From positions 97,256 to 161,255 of the forward strand of contig NZ_VCBA01000003.1 in assembly GCF_007995245.1 (NCBI RefSeq): 64,000 nt of DNA, given 5' to 3'. This stretch comes from Tateyamaria sp. syn59. GTDB lineage: Bacteria > Pseudomonadota > Alphaproteobacteria > Rhodobacterales > Rhodobacteraceae. Below the pieces are notes generated by a model. It was given only the letters and a program-made list of their open reading frames with translations. It ran no database searches and was not told where the DNA came from. A program made the translations under genes and the position numbers. Below, in pieces: positions 10,612 through 18,897 of the stretch; position 1 is the stretch's first letter, and each line of letters opens with the position of its first letter.

Positions 10612-12030
10612 GTGAATCCACAGCACCGGGTGATTGTCGTGCGGTCCTTCGACCCTCAGCTTGCGGAAATTCGTTTTGGCTACGGCGTGTCGCCGGAATA
10701 TCCAGCGCCACCGGATGTACAGGCCATGCTGTCGGGACTGACAGAGCCAGACGTGATAGCCGAAAGGTTTCCGATCCAAAGCTTTCATGACTTTCGATCC
10801 CGCATGGTCGAAGTCAGTGAACAGGTCACAATTCGCAGGAAAAACAGGGGCACACCGCTGGCGGCCGAAGCGCGCAAGCGCCGGAACGTGCTGAACAAGG
10901 AAGCGCGCGAGGATGTGGCCGTCTGGCTGGGCCACACGATGCTGCGCCGTGCCCATACCGAGACCGCATTCCGCGAGAGGATCGTGGCCTTTTGGGCCGA
11001 TCATTTCACGGCCATGGGCAAGCGCGGCGTGATCCGGCGTGGTACATCGCCCTACATCGAAGACGCCATTCGCCCCTTTATCGCGGGCAAATTCGAAGAG
11101 CTGCTCACCGAGGCCGTGACGCATCCGCTGATGGTGGACTACCTCGATCAACGTGTCTCCATTGGGCCAAACAGCCAGCGTGCGGAGCGGATTGGCGAAA
11201 ACCGTAAGGTCGGTCTGAACGAAAACCTCGCCCGCGAATTGCTCGAACTGCATACGCTGGGCGTGGATGGACCCTACAGCCAAACCGACGTAACCGAACT
11301 GGCTGAATTGCTGACCGGGCTGACCTTTGACGCGCGCAACGGGATGAAGTTTCAAAAGCGACTGGCGGAACCGGGGGCAGAGACTGTTCTGGGTGTCACC
11401 TATAGCGAGACCGCGAATTTGGACACAGTTCGCAGCGTCTTGGCGGATCTCGCACGTCATCCTGCGACGGCCCGCCATATCGCGACCAAACTGGCCGTAC
11501 ATTTCGGCAGCGACACACCTGATCCGGCGTTGATTGATGCGATGGAGGCGGCGTTCATTGCACATGATGGCGCCTTGATGCCCGTGTATGAGGCGCTCCT
11601 GTCGCATCCGTCCGTATGGACGCGCGAGTTGTCCAATATCAAGCCGCCCATTGATTTCATGTCCTCTGCGATCCGGGCATTGGCCGTGCCGCCAGCAGCA
11701 TTCGCTGATCGTGAGCAGCGGTGGATCAGACGCATTTTCATGCAGCCGCTATTTAACATGGGACAGCGGTGGGAAACCCCAAGCGGTCCTGACGGATGGG
11801 CCGAAGAAGATCCGGAATGGATCACGCCGCAAGGGCTTGCCCTGCGCGTGACGTGGGCGATGGCCTTTCCAGGCGAGTTGGTGGACCCGCTGCCCGATCC
11901 GCGCGATTTTGTGGACCATGCGCTTGGTGATTTTGCTACAGAGCCGGTGCGCTTTGCGGCTGCTGCTGCGGAAACACGTTCCGAAGCCATCGGCCTTGTC
12001 CTGATGTCCCCGGCATTTCAGCGCAGATAG
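10612..12030 (+). CDS. DUF1800 family protein
   Basis: A 472-residue member of the DUF1800 family, whose biochemical role is not established. The family opening FDPQLAEIRFGYG appears near the N terminus, with ARELLELHTLGVDGPYSQ and the closing LMSPAFQRR. No signal peptide is evident. The start is uncertain: GTG at 10612 has no good ribosome site, while GTG at 10639 (giving VRSFDPQ) follows GGGTGA and would match family N termini better. It lies nine bases before a Tat-exported DUF1501 protein, the pairing commonly seen for these two families, so the products probably act together. A GC-rich inverted repeat without a T run (10567-10594) separates it from aspS. Confidence 0.88.
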   Translation: MNPQHRVIVVRSFDPQLAEIRFGYGVSPEYPAPPDVQAMLSGLTEPDVIAERFPIQSFHDFRSRMVEVSEQVTIRRKNRGTPLAAEARKRRNVLNKEAREDVAVWLGHTMLRRAHTETAFRERIVAFWADHFTAMGKRGVIRRGTSPYIEDAIRPFIAGKFEELLTEAVTHPLMVDYLDQRVSIGPNSQRAERIGENRKVGLNENLARELLELHTLGVDGPYSQTDVTELAELLTGLTFDARNGMKFQKRLAEPGAETVLGVTYSETANLDTVRSVLADLARHPATARHIATKLAVHFGSDTPDPALIDAMEAAFIAHDGALMPVYEALLSHPSVWTRELSNIKPPIDFMSSAIRALAVPPAAFADREQRWIRRIFMQPLFNMGQRWETPSGPDGWAEEDPEWITPQGLALRVTWAMAFPGELVDPLPDPRDFVDHALGDFATEPVRFAAAAAETRSEAIGLVLMSPAFQRR

Positions 12031-12039
12031 GAGAACGTG

Positions 12040-13212
12040 ATGCCCTCTTCCGTCTCTCGCCGCGACTTTCTGGCCCGGACCGGGCTGATCGGCTGTTCAC
12101 TGGCGGCCAGTCCCCTGCTGACGCCGGTCAGTTTCGCGGCGGCGCCTTGGGACACCCGCTTTGTTGTGATTATTCTGCGTGGCGGGATGGACGGGCTGGA
12201 CGTGGTCAGGCCCTATGGCGATCCCGCGTTCCGCGCGCTGCGGCGTAATATGTCCCCGGGTCCGGAGGGTGGTGCCCTGGATCTGGATGGTTACTTTGCC
12301 CTGCATCCCAGCCTCGCGCCGTTGATGCCGATGTGGGATGCGGGCCAGTTGTCGTTCGTGCATGCCGTGTCGACCCCCTACCGTGACAAGCGCAGCCACT
12401 TCGACGGGCAGGACCTGCTTGAGGCCGGAACGACCAGTATGGCAGGCGTGCGGGACGGGTGGTTGAACCGCATGTTGCAAGCGGTGCCGGGAGTGACGTC
12501 GCAGACTGCGTTTGCCCTTGGCCACAGCGACATGCGTCTGGTCCAAGGTAGCGCAGAGGTCGCGAATTGGTCGCCGGACGCTGATCTCGACATCAGCCCG
12601 CAAGCCGTTCGCTTGCTGGAACTTGTCACAGAAAGCGATCCGGCACTGCATGCAGCGCTGGCCGAGGCACAGGTTTTGTCACAGGTCAGTGGTGGCGACA
12701 CTGAACAGTTGAAGGGCGAGCATCTGGAGATTGCGCAATTCGCTGCGGCTCGTCTTTCAGAGGATGCGCGCATCGCCGCGTTCTCGCTCAATGGCTGGGA
12801 CACGCATGCCGGGCAGGAAAGGCATCTGGACAGGGCTTTGACACGGTTGGCTGAAACGCTTGTGACCCTGCGCGGAAAGATGCGCGGCAATACGTGGAGT
12901 AAGACGGCCGTTGTGGCGATGACTGAATTTGGCCGCACCGCCCGCCAGAACGGCACCCGAGGTACGGATCATGGCACCGGCGGTCTGATGGTCCTTGCCG
13001 GTGGTGCGATCAAAGGCGGGCAAGTCTTTGGCCAATGGCCGGGTCTGGGCGATGGTGACCTTTATCAGCAGCGCGATCTGATGCCGACCGGCGATGTCCG
13101 CGCCCATGCGGCCTGGATCATGCGTGGGCTGACGGGTCTGGACCGCAGCGTTCTGGAAGGTGCGGTTTTCCCCGGCGTGGATATGGGGGGCGATCCTGGC
13201 CTTCTGCTCTGA
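12040..13212 (+). CDS. DUF1501 family protein, Tat-exported
   Basis: A 390-residue protein with a twin-arginine signal (SRRDFLARTGLIG), predicting folded export to the periplasm. The core has the alkaline-phosphatase-superfamily look of DUF1501: FVVIILRGGMDGLD near the N terminus and TEFGRTARQNGTRGTDHGTG toward the C terminus, where metal-binding residues of that fold usually lie. The ATG at 12040 has AGGAG six bases before it; an in-frame GTG one codon earlier is less well placed. It is translated directly after the DUF1800 gene. Molecular function is unknown for the family. Confidence 0.9.
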   Translation: MPSSVSRRDFLARTGLIGCSLAASPLLTPVSFAAAPWDTRFVVIILRGGMDGLDVVRPYGDPAFRALRRNMSPGPEGGALDLDGYFALHPSLAPLMPMWDAGQLSFVHAVSTPYRDKRSHFDGQDLLEAGTTSMAGVRDGWLNRMLQAVPGVTSQTAFALGHSDMRLVQGSAEVANWSPDADLDISPQAVRLLELVTESDPALHAALAEAQVLSQVSGGDTEQLKGEHLEIAQFAAARLSEDARIAAFSLNGWDTHAGQERHLDRALTRLAETLVTLRGKMRGNTWSKTAVVAMTEFGRTARQNGTRGTDHGTGGLMVLAGGAIKGGQVFGQWPGLGDGDLYQQRDLMPTGDVRAHAAWIMRGLTGLDRSVLEGAVFPGVDMGGDPGLLL

Positions 13213-13263
13213 ACCGCGACAATCGCTCTTGGCCTTCTCCAAAACCTTGCCTACCGTCCCGGC

Positions 13264-13992
13264 ATGACTGCGATCTATTCCGTGAATGCTGCGCCGGTTC
13301 CAAACTGGACGCCGCCAACCGTGCCCGACGACACGCTGGTTTTGAAGGGTCGCCACGCGCGCCTTGAACCCTTGTTTGCGGACACGCACGCGGCATTGCT
13401 GTACCGCGCTTATGTCGGCCACGATACCGTGTGGGATTTTCTGCCTTACGGACCGTTTTCCTCGTCATCCCAGTACCACCGCTGGGTGCGCGACATGGAG
13501 CAGGACCCGTCCCTGCAGTTCTACGCGGTCTTCAACATTGAGACAGCATGCTATGAAGGTGTCGCGAGTTTCCTGCGCATCGCACCGGAGGCAGGCAGCA
13601 TCGAGGTTGGGCACATCAATTTCAGCCCGGGCCTCCAAAAAACACGGGCCGCGACAGAGGCGTTGTACCTGATGATGGGCTGGGCGTTCGAGGCCGGGTA
13701 TCGCAGGTTCGAATGGAAGTGCGATGCGTTGAATGCGGGATCCCGCCGGGCCGCTCAACGGCTGGGGTTGAGTTACGAAGGGATTTTCCGGCAGGCTACA
13801 GTCGTCAAAGGGCGCAACCGGGACACGGCCTGGTTTGCCGCAATTGATGCGGAATGGTCCTCGCTCAAGGAAGCCTTTGGCGCCTGGCTGGCTGACAGCA
13901 ATTTCGACGCGGACGGAGCGCAGCAGGAACGCTTGTCGGACTTGACCCGGTTGGTGCGGGTGGCCGATGATCCGATGGGCGCAGCAGAGTAA
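13264..13992 (+). CDS. GNAT-family N-acetyltransferase (RimJ/RimL-like)
   Basis: A 242-residue protein with the GNAT layout: a substrate half with LKGRHARLEPL and YRAYVGHDTVWDFLPYGPF, the central strand SIEVGHINFSPGLQKTRAATEA where the pyrophosphate of acetyl-CoA binds, then FEWKCDALNAGSRRAAQRLG and GLSYEGIFRQATVVKGRNRD, a C-terminal block typical of the RimJ/RimL group. Such enzymes acetylate protein N termini or small amines; the substrate here is unknown. It is monocistronic, after the DUF1501 gene and convergent with a receiver-domain gene. Confidence 0.88.
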   Translation: MTAIYSVNAAPVPNWTPPTVPDDTLVLKGRHARLEPLFADTHAALLYRAYVGHDTVWDFLPYGPFSSSSQYHRWVRDMEQDPSLQFYAVFNIETACYEGVASFLRIAPEAGSIEVGHINFSPGLQKTRAATEALYLMMGWAFEAGYRRFEWKCDALNAGSRRAAQRLGLSYEGIFRQATVVKGRNRDTAWFAAIDAEWSSLKEAFGAWLADSNFDADGAQQERLSDLTRLVRVADDPMGAAE

Positions 13993-13999
13993 GTCGCGA

Positions 14000-14719
14000 T
14001 CAGATCGCGATCTTTTCGGCCAGACGCGCCTGTACCAATCCGGCAATCACCGCCGTCTCCGATGCTGCGGCATCGCCGCGTGCGCGCTTTGCTGCCAGCG
14101 CATCGGTTGCGTGTAAGAGTTCGGTGTCTTGCGCGCTGCGTGCAACGCCCGCCAGGAATTGCACGATGTAGTCCAGCGCTCGCGTGTCCTGCGCATCCTC
14201 AAGGACGTCAGCCACATGGACCATGTCGTCGCGGTAAGCAATGGGATCGGGTTCAACCTCTCCCTCAGGCAAAGCGCGCGGGCCAAGCGGCTGGCGATCG
14301 TCCGGCAGGTGGCTCAGGATCGCCTCCTGAAACAGGGCGAGTGACACAACCGGCTTTTCCATGAAACCGTCGGCCCCGGCATCAAGTGCACGATGTTCGC
14401 TGTCGGCATCCCCTGAAATCCCAAGAATCACATCTGGGCGTTGCGCGGCGCCTGCAAGCTCATGGATCAGATCGGCCCCGTTCCCATCGGGCAGGCCCAG
14501 ATCGACAATCACCACTGACGGGCGATAAACCTGCAAGTGTCGCCGGGCAGCGCGCATCGTATCGGCCCGCCGGATTCGGGCACCGCTGCGCAGGCACAGC
14601 AACCGCATCGCCTCACAGGCATAGCGGCTGTCTTCGATCACCAGAACCGTGAGGCCCAGCAGGGGACGCAAGGGCGTAGGGGCAGGGTAGTTTGGCTTGA
14701 ACGGGTCCGTCGTGTCCAT
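14000..14719 (-). CDS. response regulator receiver-domain protein
   Basis: A 239-residue protein with one CheY-like receiver (residues ~20-140): acidic pair in VLVIEDSRYACEA, phospho-acceptor Asp in VVIVDLGLPDGNGADL, switch residue in ILGISGDAD and Lys in GFMEKPV. The remaining ~95 residues are helical with no recognisable DNA-binding or enzymatic domain, so the output may be protein-protein contact. The ATG at 14719 follows GGAGG by five bases; an upstream alternative at 14749 lacks this. No histidine kinase is adjacent. A CtrA-like site lies 47-61 bases upstream of the start. Confidence 0.88.
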   Translation of the reverse strand: MDTTDPFKPNYPAPTPLRPLLGLTVLVIEDSRYACEAMRLLCLRSGARIRRADTMRAARRHLQVYRPSVVIVDLGLPDGNGADLIHELAGAAQRPDVILGISGDADSEHRALDAGADGFMEKPVVSLALFQEAILSHLPDDRQPLGPRALPEGEVEPDPIAYRDDMVHVADVLEDAQDTRALDYIVQFLAGVARSAQDTELLHATDALAAKRARGDAAASETAVIAGLVQARLAEKIAI

Positions 14720-14765
14720 CAGATCCTCCGAAACTCTCTTGCGACTCATCGTTACGTGCCCATGC

Positions 14766-14780
14766 CTAACAGCGCGTTAA
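14766..14780 (-). promoter_or_regulatory. CtrA-like binding site
   Basis: On the minus strand this reads TTAA-CGCGCTG-TTAG, one mismatch from the alphaproteobacterial CtrA consensus TTAA-N7-TTAA. It lies 47-61 bases before the response-regulator start at 14719, a plausible promoter position. A single degenerate site could arise by chance. Confidence 0.35.
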
Positions 14781-14848
14781 CGTCACATTGCACCTCGCCC
14801 GATGCTTGGCGATAAGGGCGCACACGCGAGCCAAAGGAGCCCCAGAAC

Positions 14849-15253
14849 ATGATCGGTCGCCTGAACCACGTCGCCATTGCCGTCCCGGACTTAGACGCTG
14901 CCGCTGCGCAGTATCGCAGCGCGCTGGGCGCCAATGTGGGTGAGCCGCAGGATGAACCCGACCACGGTGTCACCGTCATCTTCATAGAGTTGCCGAACAC
15001 CAAGATTGAGCTTCTGTACCCTTTGGGCGAAAACTCCCCCATCCAAGGTTTTCTCGACAAGAACCCGGCCGGTGGCATCCACCACGTCTGCTATGAAGTC
15101 GAAGATATTCTTGCCGCTCGCGACCATCTGAAGGCCAGCGGTCTGCGGATTCTGGGCGATGGAGAGCCCAAGATCGGCGCGCATGGCAAGCCGGTTTTGT
15201 TCCTGCATCCCAAGGACATGAACGGCACCCTGACCGAGCTTGAGCAGGTCTGA
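14849..15253 (+). CDS. mce: methylmalonyl/ethylmalonyl-CoA epimerase
   Basis: A 134-residue VOC-fold epimerase that interconverts the R and S forms of methylmalonyl-CoA (and ethylmalonyl-CoA in bacteria with that pathway). LNHVAIAVPDLDAA opens the first beta-alpha-beta-beta-beta unit with a metal-binding His; GGIHHVCYEVEDI opens the second, and LTELEQV supplies the C-terminal acidic ligand. Length is typical. AAAGGAG lies upstream of the ATG. The stop overlaps the start of a DUF1467 gene (TGATG). The mutase and carboxylase genes are not in the window. Confidence 0.93.
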   Translation: MIGRLNHVAIAVPDLDAAAAQYRSALGANVGEPQDEPDHGVTVIFIELPNTKIELLYPLGENSPIQGFLDKNPAGGIHHVCYEVEDILAARDHLKASGLRILGDGEPKIGAHGKPVLFLHPKDMNGTLTELEQV

Positions 15254-15528
15254 TGGGCATCACATCGGCCCTTGTTCTCTATGCGGTGATCTGGTGGCTG
15301 TGCTTCCTGATTGCCCTGCCTATCAAGGTGCAGACCCAAGGCGATCTGGGGGAGATCGAGCCGGGCACTCATGCAGGTGCGCCCGAGCATCATCATACTC
15401 GCCGCAAGGCGTGGATCGTGACCTGGGTTGCGCTGGTTTTGTGGATCATCATCGCCGGCATCATCTTTTCCGGCTGGATCAGTCTGGACGATATGAACTT
15501 CTTTGATCGGGCGCTGCAGCCGCTGTAA
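15253..15528 (+). CDS. DUF1467 family small membrane protein
   Basis: A 91-residue protein with two predicted membrane helices (residues ~5-24 and ~54-76) separated by a hydrophilic loop containing the histidine-rich stretch APEHHHTRRK. This matches the DUF1467 family of Alphaproteobacteria, which has no known function. Its ATG overlaps the mce stop codon, so it is translationally coupled to the epimerase. Its last 50 bases overlap, tail to tail, the gene on the other strand. Confidence 0.85.
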   Translation: MGITSALVLYAVIWWLCFLIALPIKVQTQGDLGEIEPGTHAGAPEHHHTRRKAWIVTWVALVLWIIIAGIIFSGWISLDDMNFFDRALQPL

Positions 15529-16204
15529 CCCCATGGAATATATGGGTGAACGTGGCTGCCCCGATGATCGGGATCAACAGGTTCACGAGCGGCACCGACA
15601 GCGGGATCGCCATCAGCGTGCCCGCCAGCCAGATGGTGCCGTTGTGGGCGCGGCGTAGCTCTTTGGCGCGCGCGCGCCCTACGCGGCGCATGGCTGCGAG
15701 GGTGAAGTATTCACGGCCCAGAAGGAACCCGTTCAGCCCCCAGAAGATGAAGGGGGCAGCAGGGGCGAAGATCACATAGAGGATCAGCGCCAATATGTTG
15801 GCGCCGATCAGCACGCCAAGGAAGTTGATTGTGTCCACGATGGCGTCGCCGATGGGCACATTCCGTGCCGGTGGCAGGCGTGGATAATGTTTGTCTTCAA
15901 CGGCTTGCGCGACTTCATCGAGGAACATCGACGTGATGGCCGAGGCGACCGGCATCATCAGGAAGATGGACAGCACGAAGAACAGGAAGAACGAGCTCCA
16001 TGTGATGATGTCGCCCAGCCATGTGATGGTGCCGATCCATGGGACGGACACGCCATCGGCTGTGAGCCAGCCGATGAACCATACAAGGCCCGATGTTGCT
16101 GCGATGAGCAGGGCGATCGTGAGTGCTATGCCGAGCAGCAGTACACGGCGGAAGCGCCGGTCGCTGATCTGGCCGAGGGCCGTGAAGAAGGCGGTGAGGA
16201 TCAT
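15479..16204 (-). CDS. EI24-domain (CysZ-like) membrane protein
   Basis: A 241-residue integral membrane protein with about five to six hydrophobic segments and the EI24/CysZ signature MTSMFLDEVAQAVEDKHYP after the second helix; FILLGREYF-type sequence appears as FLLGREYFTLAAMRR. E. coli CysZ imports sulfate, but many alphaproteobacterial members are uncharacterised and there are no sulfur genes nearby, so I leave it unnamed. The ATG at 16204 overlaps the stop of the upstream nitroreductase gene (ATGA). The 3' end overlaps the DUF1467 gene by 50 bases. Confidence 0.85.
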   Translation of the reverse strand: MILTAFFTALGQISDRRFRRVLLLGIALTIALLIAATSGLVWFIGWLTADGVSVPWIGTITWLGDIITWSSFFLFFVLSIFLMMPVASAITSMFLDEVAQAVEDKHYPRLPPARNVPIGDAIVDTINFLGVLIGANILALILYVIFAPAAPFIFWGLNGFLLGREYFTLAAMRRVGRARAKELRRAHNGTIWLAGTLMAIPLSVPLVNLLIPIIGAATFTHIFHGVTAAAAPDQRSSYRPD

Positions 16205-16779
16205 GCGTCGACCCATGTTGTGATGGCGGGCACGTCCGGTCTTGGGCGTTCCGGCGGGGCAGAAGTTTCGGTTCCGATGTGGATGAAACCGGCGATGCGT
16301 TCGTTGTCGGCGAGGTTCAGGGCGTCGGTCATGAAGCCTCGGTCATGACTCGGCCAGCCGCTGAGCCAATTGGCGCCCCAGCCTGCGGCAAGGGCGGCGT
16401 TCAGGAGGGAGAGGCAGACGGCGCCTGCTGAGTAAGTCATTTCCAGTGTTGGGATTTTCTCGACATCACGGGTGATTTCGATAACGGCAACGGCGAGGTG
16501 CCCTTGGTCAAATTGGCTGCGCCCTTTGGTGATTTGATCGGGGTCGAGGTTCAGCGCGTGGCCGCGTTTTTCGGCGGTCTCTGCGAGACGTGGCATGGCG
16601 CCTTTGCCCAGCACGATGAAGCGCCAGGGTTCGAGCTTTCCATGGTCTGGCGTGCGGGCGGCGGCGGTTAGAAGCTGTTCGAGGGTTGCCCGGTCTGGGA
16701 TGGGTTCGGAGAGCGTCTTGGCGGGGCGGGACCGGCGGGTGAGCAGGAAATCGAGGGCGGCTTGGTTTTTCGCGGGCAT
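16201..16779 (-). CDS. nitroreductase family protein (YdjA-like)
   Basis: A 192-residue FMN-dependent oxidoreductase of the compact, single-domain type. FLLTRRSRPAKTL provides the N-terminal flavin-phosphate contacts, RTPDHGKLEPWRFIVL the classic second motif, and AGWGANWLSGWPS the third. Length matches YdjA-type nitroreductases. It is the first gene of a two-gene unit with the EI24 membrane protein, coupled by ATGA. The physiological substrate is unknown. Confidence 0.9.
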   Translation of the reverse strand: MPAKNQAALDFLLTRRSRPAKTLSEPIPDRATLEQLLTAAARTPDHGKLEPWRFIVLGKGAMPRLAETAEKRGHALNLDPDQITKGRSQFDQGHLAVAVIEITRDVEKIPTLEMTYSAGAVCLSLLNAALAAGWGANWLSGWPSHDRGFMTDALNLADNERIAGFIHIGTETSAPPERPRPDVPAITTWVDA

Positions 16780-16840
16780 ATGTTACGCCTTTTTACATGT
16801 TGAGGGTCATGTCGTGGCGTTGTGCTGCGACGTCAAGGGG

Positions 16841-17947
16841 TTAGAGGTTAAGTTGTTGCGCCATATGGTCAATTTCGGCGCGCAGGAAAGCGTCGAACCT
16901 TGGGCCCGGTTGGCGGTTGTTCAAGGCGCGGGCCATGGGGTCTGGCGCGGTGATTTTGCTGCCGGAGAGGGCTTCGAGCGTGGCGTGCCCGCAGAAGGGG
17001 ACGTAGATTTCGGAGTAGCCGCCCTCGTGGCTGAGGACGAGTTTGCCGTCGCAGATCCTCTCTGCTAACGCTTTGATTTTGAGCGTCATTTCGCGGAAGG
17101 TCTCGGCCGTGGCGAGCATACGGGCGAGGGGGTCAACGGCGCCTGCGTCGAAGCCGCAGGCGACGATGATCAGGTCGGGGTTGAAGGCTTCGATGGCGGG
17201 GGCGACAACCCGGTCGATGGCGTGGAGATAGGCGGTGTGACCGGTGCCTGCGGGGAGCGGAAGGTTGAGGTTTGTGCCCTCTCCTGCGCCTGTTCCGCGG
17301 TCAGTTAAGTATCCGGTTTCTAAAGGATAATTGCCTGCCTGGTGGAGCGAGATGGTGAGCACATCTGGGCGTTCACGAAAGATGGATTCCGTGCCATTGC
17401 CGTGGTGGACGTCCCAGTCGAGGACGGCGACGCGCAGGTCGGGGCGGGTGGCTTTGGCGGCCTCGATGGCGATGCCGATGTTGGCCATTAGACAGAAGCC
17501 CATTGGAGTGGCCGCTTCGCAATGGTGGCCCGGTGGGCGGGCGAGGGCGTAGGCGTTCTCGTAGGCGCCTGTCAGCACGGCCTCGACAGCGGCGGTGGTG
17601 AGGCCCGCGGCGAGGGCAGCGATCTCGTAGCCGCCTTTTGCAAAGGGGGCGTGGTGGCCGATTTCGCCGCCCTGATCATCGGACATCGCTTTGAACTTGC
17701 TCAGGTATTCTTGCGGGTGGACGCGCAGGAGTTGTTCGGTTGTGGCCGCGTCGGCAGAGGTCACGTGCAGGTCGTTTGTAAGGCCGGTGACGTCCATCAG
17801 GTTCTTCATCCGGCGCTTGGTTTCGGGGCTTTCGGGCAGGCCACCAGCAGCCAGCGGTTGCACCAATCCGCCCAAGGGAACGGTGAAAGCATAGTTGCCG
17901 CCGCCGTGCCACATGGTGCGTTCGTCCCAGAAAAATGCGGTGCTCAT
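16841..17947 (-). CDS. class II histone deacetylase-like amidohydrolase
   Basis: A 368-residue zinc-dependent deacetylase of the arginase/HDAC fold, acting on acetyl-lysine, acetylpolyamines or another acetylated small molecule in bacteria. RPPGHHCEA gives the tandem catalytic histidines; VLDWDVHHGNGTE, with its Asp and His, and CGFDAGAVDPL supply the zinc ligands; HEGGYSE is the C-terminal transition-state region. The ATG at 17947 has GGAGG six bases upstream. A longer open frame reaching 18151 would read through the repeat region and is rejected. The substrate is not evident; no polyamine genes are near. Confidence 0.92.
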   Translation of the reverse strand: MSTAFFWDERTMWHGGGNYAFTVPLGGLVQPLAAGGLPESPETKRRMKNLMDVTGLTNDLHVTSADAATTEQLLRVHPQEYLSKFKAMSDDQGGEIGHHAPFAKGGYEIAALAAGLTTAAVEAVLTGAYENAYALARPPGHHCEAATPMGFCLMANIGIAIEAAKATRPDLRVAVLDWDVHHGNGTESIFRERPDVLTISLHQAGNYPLETGYLTDRGTGAGEGTNLNLPLPAGTGHTAYLHAIDRVVAPAIEAFNPDLIIVACGFDAGAVDPLARMLATAETFREMTLKIKALAERICDGKLVLSHEGGYSEIYVPFCGHATLEALSGSKITAPDPMARALNNRQPGPRFDAFLRAEIDHMAQQLNL

Positions 17948-18065
17948 CCGACCCTCCGATTTGGGGACAAGGTGGCGGAGGGACGGGGTGTTGTCCATGG
18001 CAGCGTGCGGTCTGTTAACCGGGGTTTTGGGCGCTGATTTCGGGCGGTGGCGCGGCCCGGAAATT

Positions 18066-18177
18066 GGCAAACTGCACATTTTGCCGGTGAAACTGCGTGT
18101 TTTCGGGCCGTGACATCCGGGCCATTTCGGCCTGATTTGGCAAAACTGCATATTTTGCGCCCGAAACTGCGCGTTTT
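18066..18177. repeat. four phased copies of AAACTGCRYRTTTT
   Basis: The 14-mer occurs at 18069-18082, 18090-18103, 18143-18156 and 18164-18177. Within each pair the copies are exactly 21 bases apart, two helical turns, and the pairs are 74 bases apart. Copies 1 and 3 are embedded in inverted repeats (GGCAAA...TTTGCC, 18066-18085; GCAAAA-N7-TTTTGC, 18140-18158). The cluster begins about 120 bases upstream of the HDAC-like start at 17947, and its last copy ends 48 bases beyond the VOC gene's stop at 18225. Its regular spacing suggests cooperative protein binding. Confidence 0.6.
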
Positions 18178-18224
18178 GGCATTTGAGCGGGCAAACTAGC
18201 CCGGAAAAGGGTTAACGCAGGCAA

Positions 18225-18713
18225 TTATGCCGCACCTTCGGCGCGCAGGGCGTTGATGTCGAGCGGCTGGTTGATCATTGCAAGCGCGCCGTCCGGGTCG
18301 CGGGGCCAGTCGGCCTCGGGCCGGTCGCGGTAAAGCTCGATCCCGTTGCCATCGGGATCGCGGAAGTAGACCGCTTCTGAGACGCCGTGATCGGCGGCGC
18401 CTTCGAGCGGGGTGCCGTGGTCGAGCACCCGGTTGAGGGCGGCCCCAAGCGAGGCGCGGTCAGGGAAGAGGAAGGCCACGTGGTAGAGACCTGCCGCCCG
18501 ATCCGGCGCGGGGCCTGCGCCACGGGAATGCCAGGTGTTGAGGCCGATGTGGTGGTGATAGCCGCCTGCGGACAGGAACGCCGCCTGATCGCCGTAGCGC
18601 TGGGTAAGGGTAAAGCCGAGCACGTCGCCGTAGAATGCGATGGCGCGGTCGAGGTCGGTGACCTTGAGGTGGATGTGGCCGACGCTTGTGTCGGCGGGGA
18701 CTTTTGCGGGCAT
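18225..18713 (-). CDS. VOC-family glyoxalase/dioxygenase-like protein
   Basis: A 162-residue protein with two VOC modules: VGHIHLKVTDLDRAIAFYGD with FTLTQRYGDQAAFLSAGGYHHHIGLNTW, then AGLYHVAFLFPDRASL and VYFRDPDGNGIELYRDRP. The His and C-terminal Glu expected to bind a divalent metal are present. The single-chain length and YHHHIGLNTWHS resemble the extradiol-dioxygenase-like or CatE-type VOC proteins rather than glyoxalase I. The pca genes are about 10 kb away, so context does not assign a substrate. Confidence 0.85.
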   Translation of the reverse strand: MPAKVPADTSVGHIHLKVTDLDRAIAFYGDVLGFTLTQRYGDQAAFLSAGGYHHHIGLNTWHSRGAGPAPDRAAGLYHVAFLFPDRASLGAALNRVLDHGTPLEGAADHGVSEAVYFRDPDGNGIELYRDRPEADWPRDPDGALAMINQPLDINALRAEGAA

Positions 18714-18897
18714 GGTGCGGCTCCTTTGCTTGGGAAGCTAGGGAGTGCGGGTTTTGGTTGCTAGGCGCAGGGGTGCACAGGGGTGGTGCAGTTGTACGGG
18801 CAAGCTTGTGTTGTGCTCGATCAAGGATCTGCTCGTGGTCAGGGGGGTGTTCAGCTGCAATGACCACCCGAGGCTCCGGCAAGCTTCGAGTCCATAT

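Noticed and set aside
17948-18151. Possible N-terminal extension of the HDAC-like protein, starting at 18151
   Set aside because: It would read through the repeat array and lacks a ribosome site, while ATG 17947 has GGAGG at ideal spacing.
18066-18177. The four 14-mers as a CRISPR remnant
   Set aside because: Repeats are only 14 bases, degenerate in the middle, have unequal spacers (7 and 39 bases), and no cas genes are present.
18460-18882. A 140-codon minus-strand frame overlapping the VOC gene start
   Set aside because: Proline/histidine/arginine-rich translation with no domain; it overlaps a convincing VOC protein in another frame.
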